Shown here: piece by piece, positions 14,353-23,879 of the stretch
Layout of the letters: each line of letters opens with the position of its first letter
How positions within the stretch are numbered: position 1 is the first letter of the stretch
Assembly: GCA_934445035.1 (NCBI GenBank)
Contig: CAKSDI010000006.1
Coordinates: 1 to 64,000 of the forward strand
Reading direction: 5' to 3'
Origin: an uncultured Eubacteriales bacterium
GTDB lineage: Bacteria; Bacillota; Clostridia; Oscillospirales; Acutalibacteraceae
Length of the DNA: 64,000 nt
Notes under the pieces: model-generated
Databases searched by the model: none
What the model was told of the DNA's origin: nothing
What the model saw: the letters and a program-made list of their open reading frames with translations, nothing else
Made by a program: the position numbers and the translations under genes

Positions 14353-16929
14353 TTATTTTACCGCGATCTTCAAAATTTCATTATAGGGCACTATAACCAA
14401 AGCTAAAGCCGCCGCTATCATTAAATCTTTGAATTTTAAAATTTCAAGACCGAATACTGCACCTGCCGGCGTAACGCAAAGAAATACTGTTATAAATACG
14501 GCAAGCAGGGAAGTTAGAAGCATAAATTCATTTGAAACGGGTGAAAGCTTAAAAATTGATTTTGAACTTCTTAAACAATAAGAATGGATTATCTGAATAA
14601 GACCGAGAGTTAAAAACAGCATTGCAGAGGCGTAATCTTTGCCTGAAGCTAATCCTATTTTATAAGATATAAAAGAAAGCACGGTAATAAACAGCATATC
14701 CGTCATTATTTTAATCAAAATATTTTTATTAAACAGCCTTTGCTTTGAGCCTTTGCCGATTTTTCCGCTTTCATATTCCATACTAAGCGAAATTGCAGGC
14801 GTGCAGTCTGTTAAAAGATTTATCCACAAAAGCTGTACGCAGGAAAGAGGAGGAAATCTGAAAGCCAAAAGACCTATAAGATAAATAAAAATTTCCGCAA
14901 AATTGCAGCCTAAAAGATATCTTACACATTTTTGAATGTTTGCAAAAATCGAAGAGCTTTCTTTTATAGCCGAAAGAAGGCTCGATAGGTCAAAATGCTC
15001 ATCAATAATATCGGCGCTGCCTTTTGCAACATCGGAGCCGTTATTTCCCATAACACATCCGATATCGGCTTCCGTAAGCACTGTAGAATCACTGATGCTG
15101 TCACCTGTGACCGCTACACATTCGCCTTTTTTCTTTAAAGCCTTAACTATTCTTAATTTTTGGTCGGAAGAAATTCTCGCAAAAACGCTGATGTCGCTTA
15201 TTTTTTCATAAAGCTCATCGTCTGTCATAGCCGCAATTTCCGCACCTGTCACAGCTATTGTGCCGTCTTTTAAAATACCTATTCTTCTTGCCACGGCTTT
15301 TGCGGTAGTGATATTGTCACCCGTTATCATAAGAGTTTTAATTCCGGCTTTTGATAGCTCGCCGATACTCTGCACCGTATCCGATCTCGGCGGATCTTCA
15401 AGACCTATGAGTCCTACAAATATCATATCCGTTTCAATTTCATCGGCATTCGGATTAGCGGGAATTTCCGGAAGCTGTTTTATAGCTATTCCTACAACAC
15501 GAAGCGAGTCTTCCGCAAATTTTTCATTTTCTTTTAAGATTTCTTCTGCGCTGATATTTCCGCAGATCTCTGCTATTATTTCGGGTGCGCCCTTTGTTAT
15601 GGCTACAGGTTGACCGTTTATCATATTAACGCTTGTCATTGTCTTTCTGTCGCTGTCAAAAGGAATTGTGCAAAGCCTCGGATAAAGAGCCTCTATGTCT
15701 GTTTTTGTTTCGTTATTTATATCATTGCAGGCTTTTTCTATTGCAGTTTCCGTGGGATCGTTTTCAAGAGTAGAGCAGACGGAGGCAAGCTTTAATACCA
15801 TTGAAGATTTAGCATTTATTTCGGAATCTTTAAGTATTGTCGTTTCATTGCCGTTAAAAATCTTTACAACAGTCATACTGTTGTGCGTTAAAATTCCGGT
15901 TTTATCCGCGCAAAGCACGGTGATATCTCCGAGCTTTTCTAAAGCTTTGATCTTTTTAACGATTATTCCGTTTTTAACTAGTCTTTCAAGAGATAAAGCG
16001 ACTGTTATTGCCGAGATAGCAGGCAAGCCCTCGGGAATTGCCGCAACTGCTAAAGCGGCGGCATTTAAAAATGTTTTAACAGTAAGATAAGCAAAACCCT
16101 CGTTAGGCGAGCTTTTGATAGTAAATAAAAATTCTATAACAAAAACTACCGCGCAAATTATAAGAATAATAATATTGGCGGTCTTGCCCGTGTAAAGCAG
16201 GGAATCCTGCAGAGGAATAGAAGTTTTCGCAGATTGCCTTTCAAGTGAATCCGATCTTCCTGTTTCGGTATTTATCCCTGTTTCCACAACTACTGCTTTT
16301 GCGCTTCCGTGGATAACATTGGTGCCTGAATAGAGCATATTTTTTCTCTGCGCAATAGGAGTGATATCAGGGAATAATTCGTCGGCAGTTTTATCCGCGG
16401 GAATGCTGTCGCCGGTAATTTTCTGTTGATTACATCTTAAGGATACAGATTCAATAATCCTTGCGTCTGCGGCGATATAATCGCCCTCTTCAAGCAGAAG
16501 AATATCACCGGGTACAAGTTCCGAAGAAGAAACTGATTTTTTAATGCCGTCTCTTAAAACATTTACTTTAGGATCCGTTGCGGATTTAAGACGCTCCAAA
16601 GCAGATCTTCCGCGGCTCTGAAAAAATGCGGAAATAAGAGCGTTAAGAATAACGATCGCTATTATAAGCAGGGGAGAGAAAATATCATTGCTTTTATAAT
16701 AAACAGAAAAAGCAAACGAAATTATCGCCACTGCAAATAAAATATAGACAAATCTGTTATTAAGCTGTTTTAAAAACTCTTTTAAAAAGAATTTTTTGTT
16801 TTCGCTATTTATGATGTTTTTCCCGTATTCCGATATTCTTTCCGTGGCTGTTCCGTTTGACAGGCCGCTGTCCTTATCGGTTTTTAACTCGTTTAATACC
16901 TCTTGAACAGAAGAGTTATGCCATATCAT
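14353..16929 (-). CDS. P-type cation-transporting ATPase, PMCA/SERCA-like, with altered motifs
   Basis: An 858-residue pump with the P-type order: N-terminal cation domain, two membrane helices, actuator domain, M3-M4 with PEGLPAI, phosphorylation site DKTG, nucleotide domain (KGAPEI), hinge and six C-terminal helices including NLLTD. This layout fits Ca2+-type pumps. Several near-invariant residues differ: DKTGTLT reads DKTGILT, TGES reads TGDS, and the hinge GDGxNDxP reads GDSISDST, although the aspartates remain. AAAGGAG precedes ATG 16929. It lies between purB and trmO on one strand. The ion is unknown; activity is likely but not assured. Confidence 0.85.
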   Translation of the reverse strand: MIWHNSSVQEVLNELKTDKDSGLSNGTATERISEYGKNIINSENKKFFLKEFLKQLNNRFVYILFAVAIISFAFSVYYKSNDIFSPLLIIAIVILNALISAFFQSRGRSALERLKSATDPKVNVLRDGIKKSVSSSELVPGDILLLEEGDYIAADARIIESVSLRCNQQKITGDSIPADKTADELFPDITPIAQRKNMLYSGTNVIHGSAKAVVVETGINTETGRSDSLERQSAKTSIPLQDSLLYTGKTANIIILIICAVVFVIEFLFTIKSSPNEGFAYLTVKTFLNAAALAVAAIPEGLPAISAITVALSLERLVKNGIIVKKIKALEKLGDITVLCADKTGILTHNSMTVVKIFNGNETTILKDSEINAKSSMVLKLASVCSTLENDPTETAIEKACNDINNETKTDIEALYPRLCTIPFDSDRKTMTSVNMINGQPVAITKGAPEIIAEICGNISAEEILKENEKFAEDSLRVVGIAIKQLPEIPANPNADEIETDMIFVGLIGLEDPPRSDTVQSIGELSKAGIKTLMITGDNITTAKAVARRIGILKDGTIAVTGAEIAAMTDDELYEKISDISVFARISSDQKLRIVKALKKKGECVAVTGDSISDSTVLTEADIGCVMGNNGSDVAKGSADIIDEHFDLSSLLSAIKESSSIFANIQKCVRYLLGCNFAEIFIYLIGLLAFRFPPLSCVQLLWINLLTDCTPAISLSMEYESGKIGKGSKQRLFNKNILIKIMTDMLFITVLSFISYKIGLASGKDYASAMLFLTLGLIQIIHSYCLRSSKSIFKLSPVSNEFMLLTSLLAVFITVFLCVTPAGAVFGLEILKFKDLMIAAALALVIVPYNEILKIAVK

Positions 16930-16951
16930 AATGCTTTACTCCTTTTAAAGA

Positions 16952-18388
16952 TCAAACCGAAAGTTCGCTTTTTATATCTTCCGAATAATATTTTTCAATA
17001 ACCGGATCGGCATATTTTTTGTTGAAATTTTCAATTTGCGATACGCATCTGCCGATATATTTTTCGGGTTTTAATTCGCTTAAAATTTCCTCTTTATTAA
17101 GAGGTATGCGCTCGTCGGAGGCTATAAGATCAATAAGGTTGTTCGGCTTTCCGTTCATTTTAACATCAAGCGCCGCCTTATGGGAATGAACTCTTATGAT
17201 CTCGTGAATCTCCTGGCGGTCGCAGCCTCTTTTAACGGATTCCATCATAATGTTTTCAGTTGCCATAAACGGCAGCTTTTCCATTACTCTTTTTTCTATA
17301 ACCTTATCGTAAACAACTATTGAATCGGTAACATTTATACAGATATTGAGAACTGCGTCAAGCGCTAAAAATGCCTCGCTCACCGCAATTCTTTTGTTGG
17401 CGCTGTCGTCAAGAGTTCTTTCAAGCCACTGAGTGGAAGAGGTGAATGCAGGATTTAAAAGATCGCAGATTATATATCTCGATAAAGCGCATATTCTTTC
17501 ACAGCGCATAGGATTTCTTTTATAAGGCATAGCGGAGGAGCCTATCTGATTTTTACCGAAAGGTTCTTCCATTTCTTCGAACGACTGCAAAAGGCGCATA
17601 TCGTTTGCAAATTTATAAGCGCTCTGTGCGGCGCCTGCAAGCGCGCTTAAGCAATAATAATCGGTTTTTCGAGAATAGGTTTGTCCCGAAACAGGCACGC
17701 ATTCTTCGAATCCGAGATAGGAGGCTATAAGCTTCTCAAGCTTTTCGACCTTCTGCTCGTCGCCGTTATAAAGCTCCATAAAGCTTGCCTGAGTTCCCGT
17801 AGTTCCTTTAGAGCCGAGAAGCTTTAAAGAATCAAGCTGAAATTCAAGATTTTTTATATCGTTTATAAAATCATTAGACCAAAGAGTCGCCCTTTTGCCG
17901 ACCGTTGTGAGCTGAGCCGGCTGAAGATGAGTGTATGCAAGGCAGGGAAGAGCCTTATATTTTTCCGAAAAATCCCTTAGGTTCTTAACCACCTTTGCGG
18001 TCTTTTTTATGATAAGCTCCAAAGCGTTTTTCATAATGATAATATCGGTATTATCGCCGACATAACAGCTTGTAGCTCCGAGATGGATTATCGGCTCCGC
18101 TTTGGGGCACTGAACGCCGTAAGCATAAACATGGCTCATAACATCGTGCCTTACTTCTTTTTCTCTTTTTTCGGCAACCTCGTAATTTATATTATCAGCA
18201 TTTTCTTCAAGCTCTTTTATCTGCTCGTCTGTTATATCAAGACCTGTTTCCTTTTCTGCTTTGGCTAACGCTATCCAAAGCTTCCTCCAGGTTCTGAATT
18301 TAAAATTCTGCGAAAACAAATACTGCATTTCACTGCTTGCGTATCTCGTCGATAAAGGCGATACATAAGAATCGTAATTTTTATCCAT
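16952..18388 (-). CDS. purB: Adenylosuccinate lyase
   Basis: A 478-residue enzyme of the fumarase/aspartase superfamily that acts twice in purine synthesis, cleaving SAICAR and adenylosuccinate to release fumarate. The superfamily signature GSSAMPYKRNP is present, as are the THLQPAQ and TTGTQASF motifs of the active site. An open frame extends 20 codons further upstream, but ATG 18388 with GGAG six bases before it and a start inside the promoter-proximal leader is the natural one. The length fits the long PurB type. It leads the purB-ATPase-trmO group. Confidence 0.96.
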   Translation of the reverse strand: MDKNYDSYVSPLSTRYASSEMQYLFSQNFKFRTWRKLWIALAKAEKETGLDITDEQIKELEENADNINYEVAEKREKEVRHDVMSHVYAYGVQCPKAEPIIHLGATSCYVGDNTDIIIMKNALELIIKKTAKVVKNLRDFSEKYKALPCLAYTHLQPAQLTTVGKRATLWSNDFINDIKNLEFQLDSLKLLGSKGTTGTQASFMELYNGDEQKVEKLEKLIASYLGFEECVPVSGQTYSRKTDYYCLSALAGAAQSAYKFANDMRLLQSFEEMEEPFGKNQIGSSAMPYKRNPMRCERICALSRYIICDLLNPAFTSSTQWLERTLDDSANKRIAVSEAFLALDAVLNICINVTDSIVVYDKVIEKRVMEKLPFMATENIMMESVKRGCDRQEIHEIIRVHSHKAALDVKMNGKPNNLIDLIASDERIPLNKEEILSELKPEKYIGRCVSQIENFNKKYADPVIEKYYSEDIKSELSV

Positions 18389-18419
18389 AATAATCTCCAT
18401 ATTATAAATTAATATTATT

Positions 18420-18448
18420 ATTTTATCATTATCGGTAATTTTTGTCAA
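18420..18448 (-). promoter_or_regulatory. Promoter for purB
   Basis: On the minus strand consensus TTGACA (18448-18443) and TAAAAT (18425-18420) are 17 nt apart, about 30 nt before the purB start. Confidence 0.75.
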
Positions 18449-18466
18449 TGACGGTAAGATTAATCC

Positions 18467-18495
18467 TTGAATTATAAAGCGATGTGTAGTATAAT
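18467..18495 (+). promoter_or_regulatory. Promoter for the nusB-tyrS operon
   Basis: TTGAAT (18467-18472) and TATAAT (18490-18495) are 17 nt apart, divergent from the purB promoter. It is the only clear promoter seen for the ten genes that follow. Confidence 0.7.
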
Positions 18496-18527
18496 TTATT
18501 ATGTATTATTATGAAAGCAGGTGCCGA

Positions 18528-18923
18528 ATGAATAGAAAGCAGGCAAGAGAAGAAGCTTTTATTCTTATTTTTGAAAAGTGCTTTAATGATGATCCTTGCG
18601 ATGAGATATTAAAGCTCGCAGAACAGGTCCGCGATTTTGAGGCGGACACTTATATTGAAAATGTTTTTAAAGGCGTTTATGATAACCTTGATTTAATTGA
18701 CGGAATTATATCCGAATATTCAAAGGGCTGGTCTTTAAAAAGAATTTCAAAAACTTCTTTATCGGTTTTAAGACTTGCAATATATGAAATTAAATTTGTG
18801 GAGTCTATTCCGGAAGCCGTTTCTATAAACGAGGCGGTCGAGCTTTGTAAAAAATACGCTACGACCGACGACTCCGCTTTTGTAAACGGTATACTTTCTT
18901 CCGTGGTAAAAGCCGATGCCTGA
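18528..18923 (+). CDS. nusB: Transcription antitermination factor NusB
   Basis: A 131-residue all-helical RNA-binding protein that, with NusE (S10), binds boxA RNA in rRNA antitermination. The family pattern is present: RKQAREEAFILIFE at the N-terminus, WSLKRISKTSLSVLRLAIYEI, and the end motif ESIPEAVSINEAVELCKKYATTDDSAFVNGIL. ATG 18528 is preferred over an upstream ATG at 18501 because the conserved domain begins there and AGGTG precedes it. Its end overlaps xseA by eight bases. Confidence 0.95.
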   Translation: MNRKQAREEAFILIFEKCFNDDPCDEILKLAEQVRDFEADTYIENVFKGVYDNLDLIDGIISEYSKGWSLKRISKTSLSVLRLAIYEIKFVESIPEAVSINEAVELCKKYATTDDSAFVNGILSSVVKADA

Positions 18924-20124
18924 GCCGATTTCGGTTGCCGCACTCAATCTTTATGTTAAATCCCTGCTTGAGGGCGATGAAAAGCTTTCTTATATCGCCG
19001 TTAAAGGAGAGATCTCCAATTTCAAAACTCATTTTGCAAGCGGTCATTGGTACTTTACTTTAAAAGATACCGCGAGCGCCGTAAAATGTGTTATGTTCCG
19101 CGGAGCGAACAGCAAAGTCCGCTTTGAAGTGAAAGACGGAACAGAGGTTTTGGTATTCGGAAGAGTTTCTCTTTACGAAAAAGACGGCAGCTTTCAGCTT
19201 TACGCTGATGATATGAAACTCAGTGGGAGCGGAGATATCTCTCTTAAATTCAATCTTTTAAAGGAAAAGCTTGAAAAAGAGGGGCTGTTCGATCAGTCGG
19301 AGAAAAGGCAACTTCCGCGGTTTCCGAAGAAAATTGCTGTCGTTACTTCCATAGGCGGAGCGGCTGTAAGAGATATTTTAAATATTTTAAACAGAAGATA
19401 TCCTTTATGCGAGGTTTTGCTTTGCCCTGTATCTGTTCAGGGCGAAAGCGCCGCAAGGGAAATAACGGATATGCTCGATAAGGTTTATGAGCAAGAGGGT
19501 ATCGATATTATAATCATCGGCAGAGGCGGAGGCAGTGCGGAGGATCTTGATGCATTTAACGACGAGGCTTTGGCACGAAAAGTTTATGAATCGCCTGTTC
19601 CGATAATTTCCGCAGTGGGCCACGAAACGGATTTTACTATCTGCGATTTCACAGCCGATTTAAGAGCGCCGACGCCTTCTGCCGCGGCAGAGCTTGCGGT
19701 ACCTGATATTTACGAGCTTAAAGAAAAGATCAAGAAATCGGATACTATGCTTTTCAAAGCTTTGCGGTCTTCCTATGAAATATCAAATTCAAAATTTCTC
19801 CTTTGTGATAAAAGCTTTAAGGATTTTGCAAAAAGAGCATTTTCAGATAAAATGCAAAGGCTCGATAATGCCGAAGAAAACATACTTAATAAAATGACGG
19901 ATAAGCTTTCAAAATCGCAGTCTGACCTAACTTTGCTGATTGCTAAATTAGACTCTTTAAGCCCATTAAAAACGCTTATCCGAGGATACACTTTAGCGCT
20001 TAAAGGTGAAAATAAGGTCACTTCGATAAACGATATTTCACAAAGCGACGAAATTAAGCTCGTATTTTCCGACGGTGAAGCAAATTGCACCGTGAATTCT
20101 TTAAGAGAAAGGAATTTAAAATGA
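18916..20124 (+). CDS. xseA: Exodeoxyribonuclease VII large subunit
   Basis: A 402-residue protein with an N-terminal OB fold (YIAVKGEISNF, GHWYFTLKD) that binds single-stranded DNA, and the catalytic region with the GRGGGSAEDLDAFNDE motif followed by SAVGHETDFTICDF. The C-terminal coiled part precedes a short beta domain (RGYTLAL). With XseB it degrades single-stranded DNA to oligonucleotides. Start overlaps nusB; the stop overlaps xseB by four bases, so subunits are coupled. Confidence 0.97.
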   Translation: MPEPISVAALNLYVKSLLEGDEKLSYIAVKGEISNFKTHFASGHWYFTLKDTASAVKCVMFRGANSKVRFEVKDGTEVLVFGRVSLYEKDGSFQLYADDMKLSGSGDISLKFNLLKEKLEKEGLFDQSEKRQLPRFPKKIAVVTSIGGAAVRDILNILNRRYPLCEVLLCPVSVQGESAAREITDMLDKVYEQEGIDIIIIGRGGGSAEDLDAFNDEALARKVYESPVPIISAVGHETDFTICDFTADLRAPTPSAAAELAVPDIYELKEKIKKSDTMLFKALRSSYEISNSKFLLCDKSFKDFAKRAFSDKMQRLDNAEENILNKMTDKLSKSQSDLTLLIAKLDSLSPLKTLIRGYTLALKGENKVTSINDISQSDEIKLVFSDGEANCTVNSLRERNLK

Positions 20125-20336
20125 AAGAAAACATTTCATTTGAAGATGCTCTCGATAAACTTGAAAAAATTTCAGAACAGCTTAACGATCCTGAAACTCC
20201 TCTTGAAAAATCAATAGAATTGTTTGAAGAAGGAATGAAGTATTCTAAAAAATGCTCTGAAATTTTAGATAACGCAAAACAAAAAATAACACAGCTGTCG
20301 GGCACAGGCAGTATAAACGGAGAAAATAATGATTGA
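20121..20336 (+). CDS. xseB: Exodeoxyribonuclease VII small subunit
   Basis: A 71-residue acidic, helical protein. It has the family core (SFEDALDKLEKISEQLNDPE, LEKSIELFEEGM, CSEILDNAKQKI). An open frame extends upstream inside xseA, but ATG 20121, with AAGGA before it and ATGA overlap with the xseA stop, gives the normal length. It overlaps the ispA start by eight bases. Confidence 0.95.
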   Translation: MKENISFEDALDKLEKISEQLNDPETPLEKSIELFEEGMKYSKKCSEILDNAKQKITQLSGTGSINGENND

Positions 20337-21204
20337 AACGATTATAAACGATTACCAGGTCAAAATTAATTCAAGGCTTGATATCCTTTCCGCTTTAAGC
20401 GGACAACATTATGATATTGTATCAAAAGCGGTAAGGCACAGTCTGCTTTCAGGCGGAAAAAGAATAAGACCTATTATTCTGCTTGAATTTTATAAGCTTT
20501 TCGGCGGTAATGACGATTGCGCTTATAATTTTGCCTGCGCCATAGAAATGATACATACATATTCTTTAATTCACGATGATCTGCCTTGTATGGACGACGA
20601 CGATATGCGCAGAGGCAAGCCTGCCTGCCATAAAGAATTCGGCGAGGATATCGCGCTTTTGGCCGGCGACGCGCTTTTGACCGACGCATTCGGGGTTGCA
20701 TCAAAAACTCTCGGAATAGATCCCGAAAGAATTGTTAGAGCGATATCTTATCTTTCCGCCGCCGCAGGAACTTCCGGTATGGTGGGTGGACAGGTAATAG
20801 ACCTTAAAAACGAAGACAGCGAGGATTATAATCTTATTCACCAGATGTATTCCCTTAAAACTTCGGGACTTATAAAAGCCGCTGCGGTTTGCGGAGCAAT
20901 TCTTGCCGGAGCTGATGACGAGCAAATAAATCTTTGCGAAAAATACGGCGAGAATGTCGGTATCGCTTTTCAGATAATCGACGATTTTCTCGACCTTAAT
21001 TCAAATGAAGAGGATCTCGGCAAGCCTACGGGCAGCGACGAAAAAAACGATAAAAAAACTCTTATAAGGGTTCTCGGCGAAGATAAAGCAAGAGAACTTG
21101 CAGAAAATCTCACTGCCGAGGCGGAAACCATTCTCGATATGATAGATCCCGAATGCGAGACTTTAAAAAGTCTTACGCAGTATCTTTTAAGAAGAAAGTT
21201 TTAA
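20329..21204 (+). CDS. ispA: Polyprenyl (farnesyl/geranyl) diphosphate synthase
   Basis: A 291-residue trans-prenyltransferase with both Asp-rich motifs: DDLPCMDDDD (first) and IIDDFLD (second), plus GGKRIRP and GDALL. The residues before the first motif (HTYSLIHDD) suit a short-chain enzyme making C15 product. It condenses isopentenyl units for lipid carriers and quinones, and lies next to dxs, the first enzyme of the MEP path that supplies those units. Exact chain length is inferred. Confidence 0.94.
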   Translation: MIETIINDYQVKINSRLDILSALSGQHYDIVSKAVRHSLLSGGKRIRPIILLEFYKLFGGNDDCAYNFACAIEMIHTYSLIHDDLPCMDDDDMRRGKPACHKEFGEDIALLAGDALLTDAFGVASKTLGIDPERIVRAISYLSAAAGTSGMVGGQVIDLKNEDSEDYNLIHQMYSLKTSGLIKAAAVCGAILAGADDEQINLCEKYGENVGIAFQIIDDFLDLNSNEEDLGKPTGSDEKNDKKTLIRVLGEDKARELAENLTAEAETILDMIDPECETLKSLTQYLLRRKF

Positions 21205-21219
21205 AGGAATGTTTACCTT

Positions 21220-23058
21220 TTGAATTACAGAATTTTAAAAAACATTAAATCACCGGATGATGTTAAAAAGCTTAATAAATTTGAGCTGACCGAGCTTTGC
21301 GATGAAATAAGAACGGAAATTATTTCCACTGTTTCGGAAAACGGGGGACATCTCGCTTCAAACTTAGGAGCCGTTGAACTTACCGTCGCTTTGCACCGCG
21401 TGTTTTCTTCTCCTGACGACGCAATTATATTCGATGTCGGTCATCAGTGTTATGCGCATAAGCTGATAACAGGCAGATTTGAAAGCTTTTCTTCAATAAG
21501 AAAATCGGGCGGTATCTCAGGATTTATGAGACCGCAAGAAAGCGAGTATGATCCTGTTGTCACAGGTCACAGCAGTAATTCAATATCAGCGGCTTACGGA
21601 ATTTTTAAGGCTAAAAAGCTTTTAGGCGATCCGTCAACGGCTGTCGCTGTAATAGGCGACGGCGCTATGACAGGCGGAATGGCTTACGAGGCTATAAATA
21701 ACGCAGGCGCGGCTAAGGGAAATTTTATCGTCGTTTTAAACGATAATAAAATGTCGATTTCCAAAAATGTCGGAGCGATGTCACGCTGTTTTACAAGACT
21801 CCGCAACAAGCCGTCTTATCACACCTTTAAAACTTCTTTTTCAAATTTTCTGCTTAAATTGCCTTTCGGCAAACATATTCTTAATTTCCTTTATAGAATA
21901 AAAGAGGGAATTAAAACTCTGGTTTATCACGATAATATTTTCACAAGTCTTGGATTTAATTATCTCGGCCCTGTTGACGGTCACAATATCAAAGCAATGG
22001 AAGAGCTTTTTTTGGTTGCAAAATCTTATGACAGACCGTCAGTCGTTCATGTAGTAACGAAAAAAGGCAAGGGTTATATTTACGCCGAAACAAAGCCTAA
22101 AAATTATCACGGAGTATCGCCTTTTGTTATAGGCGACGGTTTGTCGGAAGAAAAGAAAAAAGACTATTCTCAGATAGCCGGCGAAACCCTTTGCAAACTT
22201 GCTAAAAGCAATAATAAAATTTGCGCTGTGACAGCCGCTATGACTGAGGGAACAGGTCTTACCGAGTTTTCTAAATCGTTTAAAGACAGATTTTTTGATG
22301 TTGGAATTGCGGAAGAACATGCAGTAACATTCTGCGCAGGGCTAAAAAAAGGCGGAATGATACCGTTTTTTGCGGTTTATTCCACTTTTCTGCAAAGAGG
22401 TTACGATCAGATTCTTCACGATGCCGCAATAGCGAATATTCCTATAAAACTGCTTGTTGACAGAGCGGGAATCGTAGGAGAAGACGGGGAAACTCATCAG
22501 GGTGTGTTTGACGCGGCATTTTTAAGCGAAATTCCTAATATGAATGTTTATTCGCCGTCAAGTTATAAAGAGCTTGCTTACAGAATTGAGGAAACCTCAA
22601 AAAATTCCGAGCTTTGCGCCATAAGATACCCGAGAGGTTACAGCACAGAAGAATATGATTTCGACTTTAGCGCCGATTATACTCTTTTAAAATCCGAAAA
22701 TTCAAAATCTTTGGCAATAACCTACGGAAGAATATTCAGTCAGGTATATTCGGCTAGAAATAAAATAAATAATTTTGATATTTTGAAGCTTAATAAAATT
22801 CATCCTATAAATAAAGATATCTTTGAGATACTTAATTCTTATACAAATATTATTTTCTTTGAGGAGGGAATTAAAAGCGGCGGCATAGCCGAGCATATCG
22901 GGAGCGGTCTTAATGAAAGCGGATATAAAGGAAAATATGTTATAAATGCTATCGAAAGCGAATTTATTCCCGCAGGAAAGACCGAAGATATTTTAAATAA
23001 ATATCATCTTGATACCGAAAGCGTGCTTGAAGCTTTTAAAACTTATAATGCAGAATAA
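21220..23058 (+). CDS. dxs: 1-deoxy-D-xylulose-5-phosphate synthase
   Basis: A 612-residue thiamine-diphosphate enzyme joining pyruvate and glyceraldehyde-3-phosphate, the entry step of MEP isoprenoid synthesis. Seen are the N-terminal HLASNLGAVELTVALH, the cofactor-binding GDGAMTGGMAYEAINNAG, EEHAVTFCAG with the catalytic-type Glu, and DRAGIVGEDGETHQG. The start is TTG 21220 with AAGGA 11-12 nt upstream; no earlier ATG fits. Slightly shorter than the 620-630 usual in Firmicutes, mainly at the C-terminal domain. Confidence 0.96.
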   Translation: MNYRILKNIKSPDDVKKLNKFELTELCDEIRTEIISTVSENGGHLASNLGAVELTVALHRVFSSPDDAIIFDVGHQCYAHKLITGRFESFSSIRKSGGISGFMRPQESEYDPVVTGHSSNSISAAYGIFKAKKLLGDPSTAVAVIGDGAMTGGMAYEAINNAGAAKGNFIVVLNDNKMSISKNVGAMSRCFTRLRNKPSYHTFKTSFSNFLLKLPFGKHILNFLYRIKEGIKTLVYHDNIFTSLGFNYLGPVDGHNIKAMEELFLVAKSYDRPSVVHVVTKKGKGYIYAETKPKNYHGVSPFVIGDGLSEEKKKDYSQIAGETLCKLAKSNNKICAVTAAMTEGTGLTEFSKSFKDRFFDVGIAEEHAVTFCAGLKKGGMIPFFAVYSTFLQRGYDQILHDAAIANIPIKLLVDRAGIVGEDGETHQGVFDAAFLSEIPNMNVYSPSSYKELAYRIEETSKNSELCAIRYPRGYSTEEYDFDFSADYTLLKSENSKSLAITYGRIFSQVYSARNKINNFDILKLNKIHPINKDIFEILNSYTNIIFFEEGIKSGGIAEHIGSGLNESGYKGKYVINAIESEFIPAGKTEDILNKYHLDTESVLEAFKTYNAE

Positions 23059-23857
23059 AGAGCGAATAGATATTGTTCTTGTAAATAAAGGTCTTGCTCC
23101 CTCAAGGGAAAGGGCAAAGGCTTTGATTATGGAGGGAATAGTATTTGTCAATAATCAGAAATGCGATAAGGCGGGTACGAATGTTAAAGATACCGATATA
23201 ATCGAAGTAAGAGGGAAAACGCTGAAATTTGTCAGCCGAGGCGGACTTAAGCTTGAAAAAGCAATGAAATGCTTCAATTTAAGTCTTGACGGTTTTATAT
23301 GCGCAGATATCGGCGCTTCCACGGGAGGATTTACCGACTGTATGCTTCAAAGCGGAGCAACAAAAGTGTATTCTATCGATGTTGGTTACGGTCAGCTTGC
23401 CTGGAAATTAAGGACTGACGAAAGAGTTGTAAATCTTGAAAACACAAATTTCAGAAATGTAACAAAAGAGCAGATTCCCGATGAACTTGATTTTGCGAGC
23501 GTCGATGTATCTTTTATTTCTCTCACACTTATTCTTCCTGTTTTAAGACCGCTTTTAAAAGACGGTGCGAACGCAGTATGCCTTATAAAGCCGCAGTTTG
23601 AGGCAGGCAGAGAAAATGTCGGTAAAAACGGGGTTGTAAGAGAGCGGAGCGTTCATATAGCTGTAATAAATAAAATAATGGATTTTGCTTTACTTAACGG
23701 TTTTTCCTTTTTAGGTCTTGATTTTTCACCTGTAAAGGGTCCGAAAGGTAATATCGAATATTTATGTTTGCTGAAAAAATCCGATAATGCGGAAAATTTA
23801 TGCGGTAAAACAGCCGAACAGGTTGTAGACGAATCTTATAACACATTAAATATTTAG
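23048..23857 (+). CDS. tlyA: TlyA family rRNA 2'-O-methyltransferase
   Basis: A 269-residue protein with an N-terminal S4 RNA-binding domain (RIDIVLVNKGLAPSRERAKALIMEG) and an FtsJ-like methyltransferase domain with the SAM motif DIGASTGGFTDCMLQ and the YGQLAWKLR and DVSFISL stretches. In the family it methylates 16S and 23S rRNA ribose; some members are also called hemolysins. ATG 23048 overlaps the end of dxs by 11 nt. Neighbours tlyA-nadK-argR-recN form a known Firmicutes order. Confidence 0.93.
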   Translation: MQNKERIDIVLVNKGLAPSRERAKALIMEGIVFVNNQKCDKAGTNVKDTDIIEVRGKTLKFVSRGGLKLEKAMKCFNLSLDGFICADIGASTGGFTDCMLQSGATKVYSIDVGYGQLAWKLRTDERVVNLENTNFRNVTKEQIPDELDFASVDVSFISLTLILPVLRPLLKDGANAVCLIKPQFEAGRENVGKNGVVRERSVHIAVINKIMDFALLNGFSFLGLDFSPVKGPKGNIEYLCLLKKSDNAENLCGKTAEQVVDESYNTLNI

Positions 23858-23879
23858 TTTTTTCGAACGGAGATAAAAA

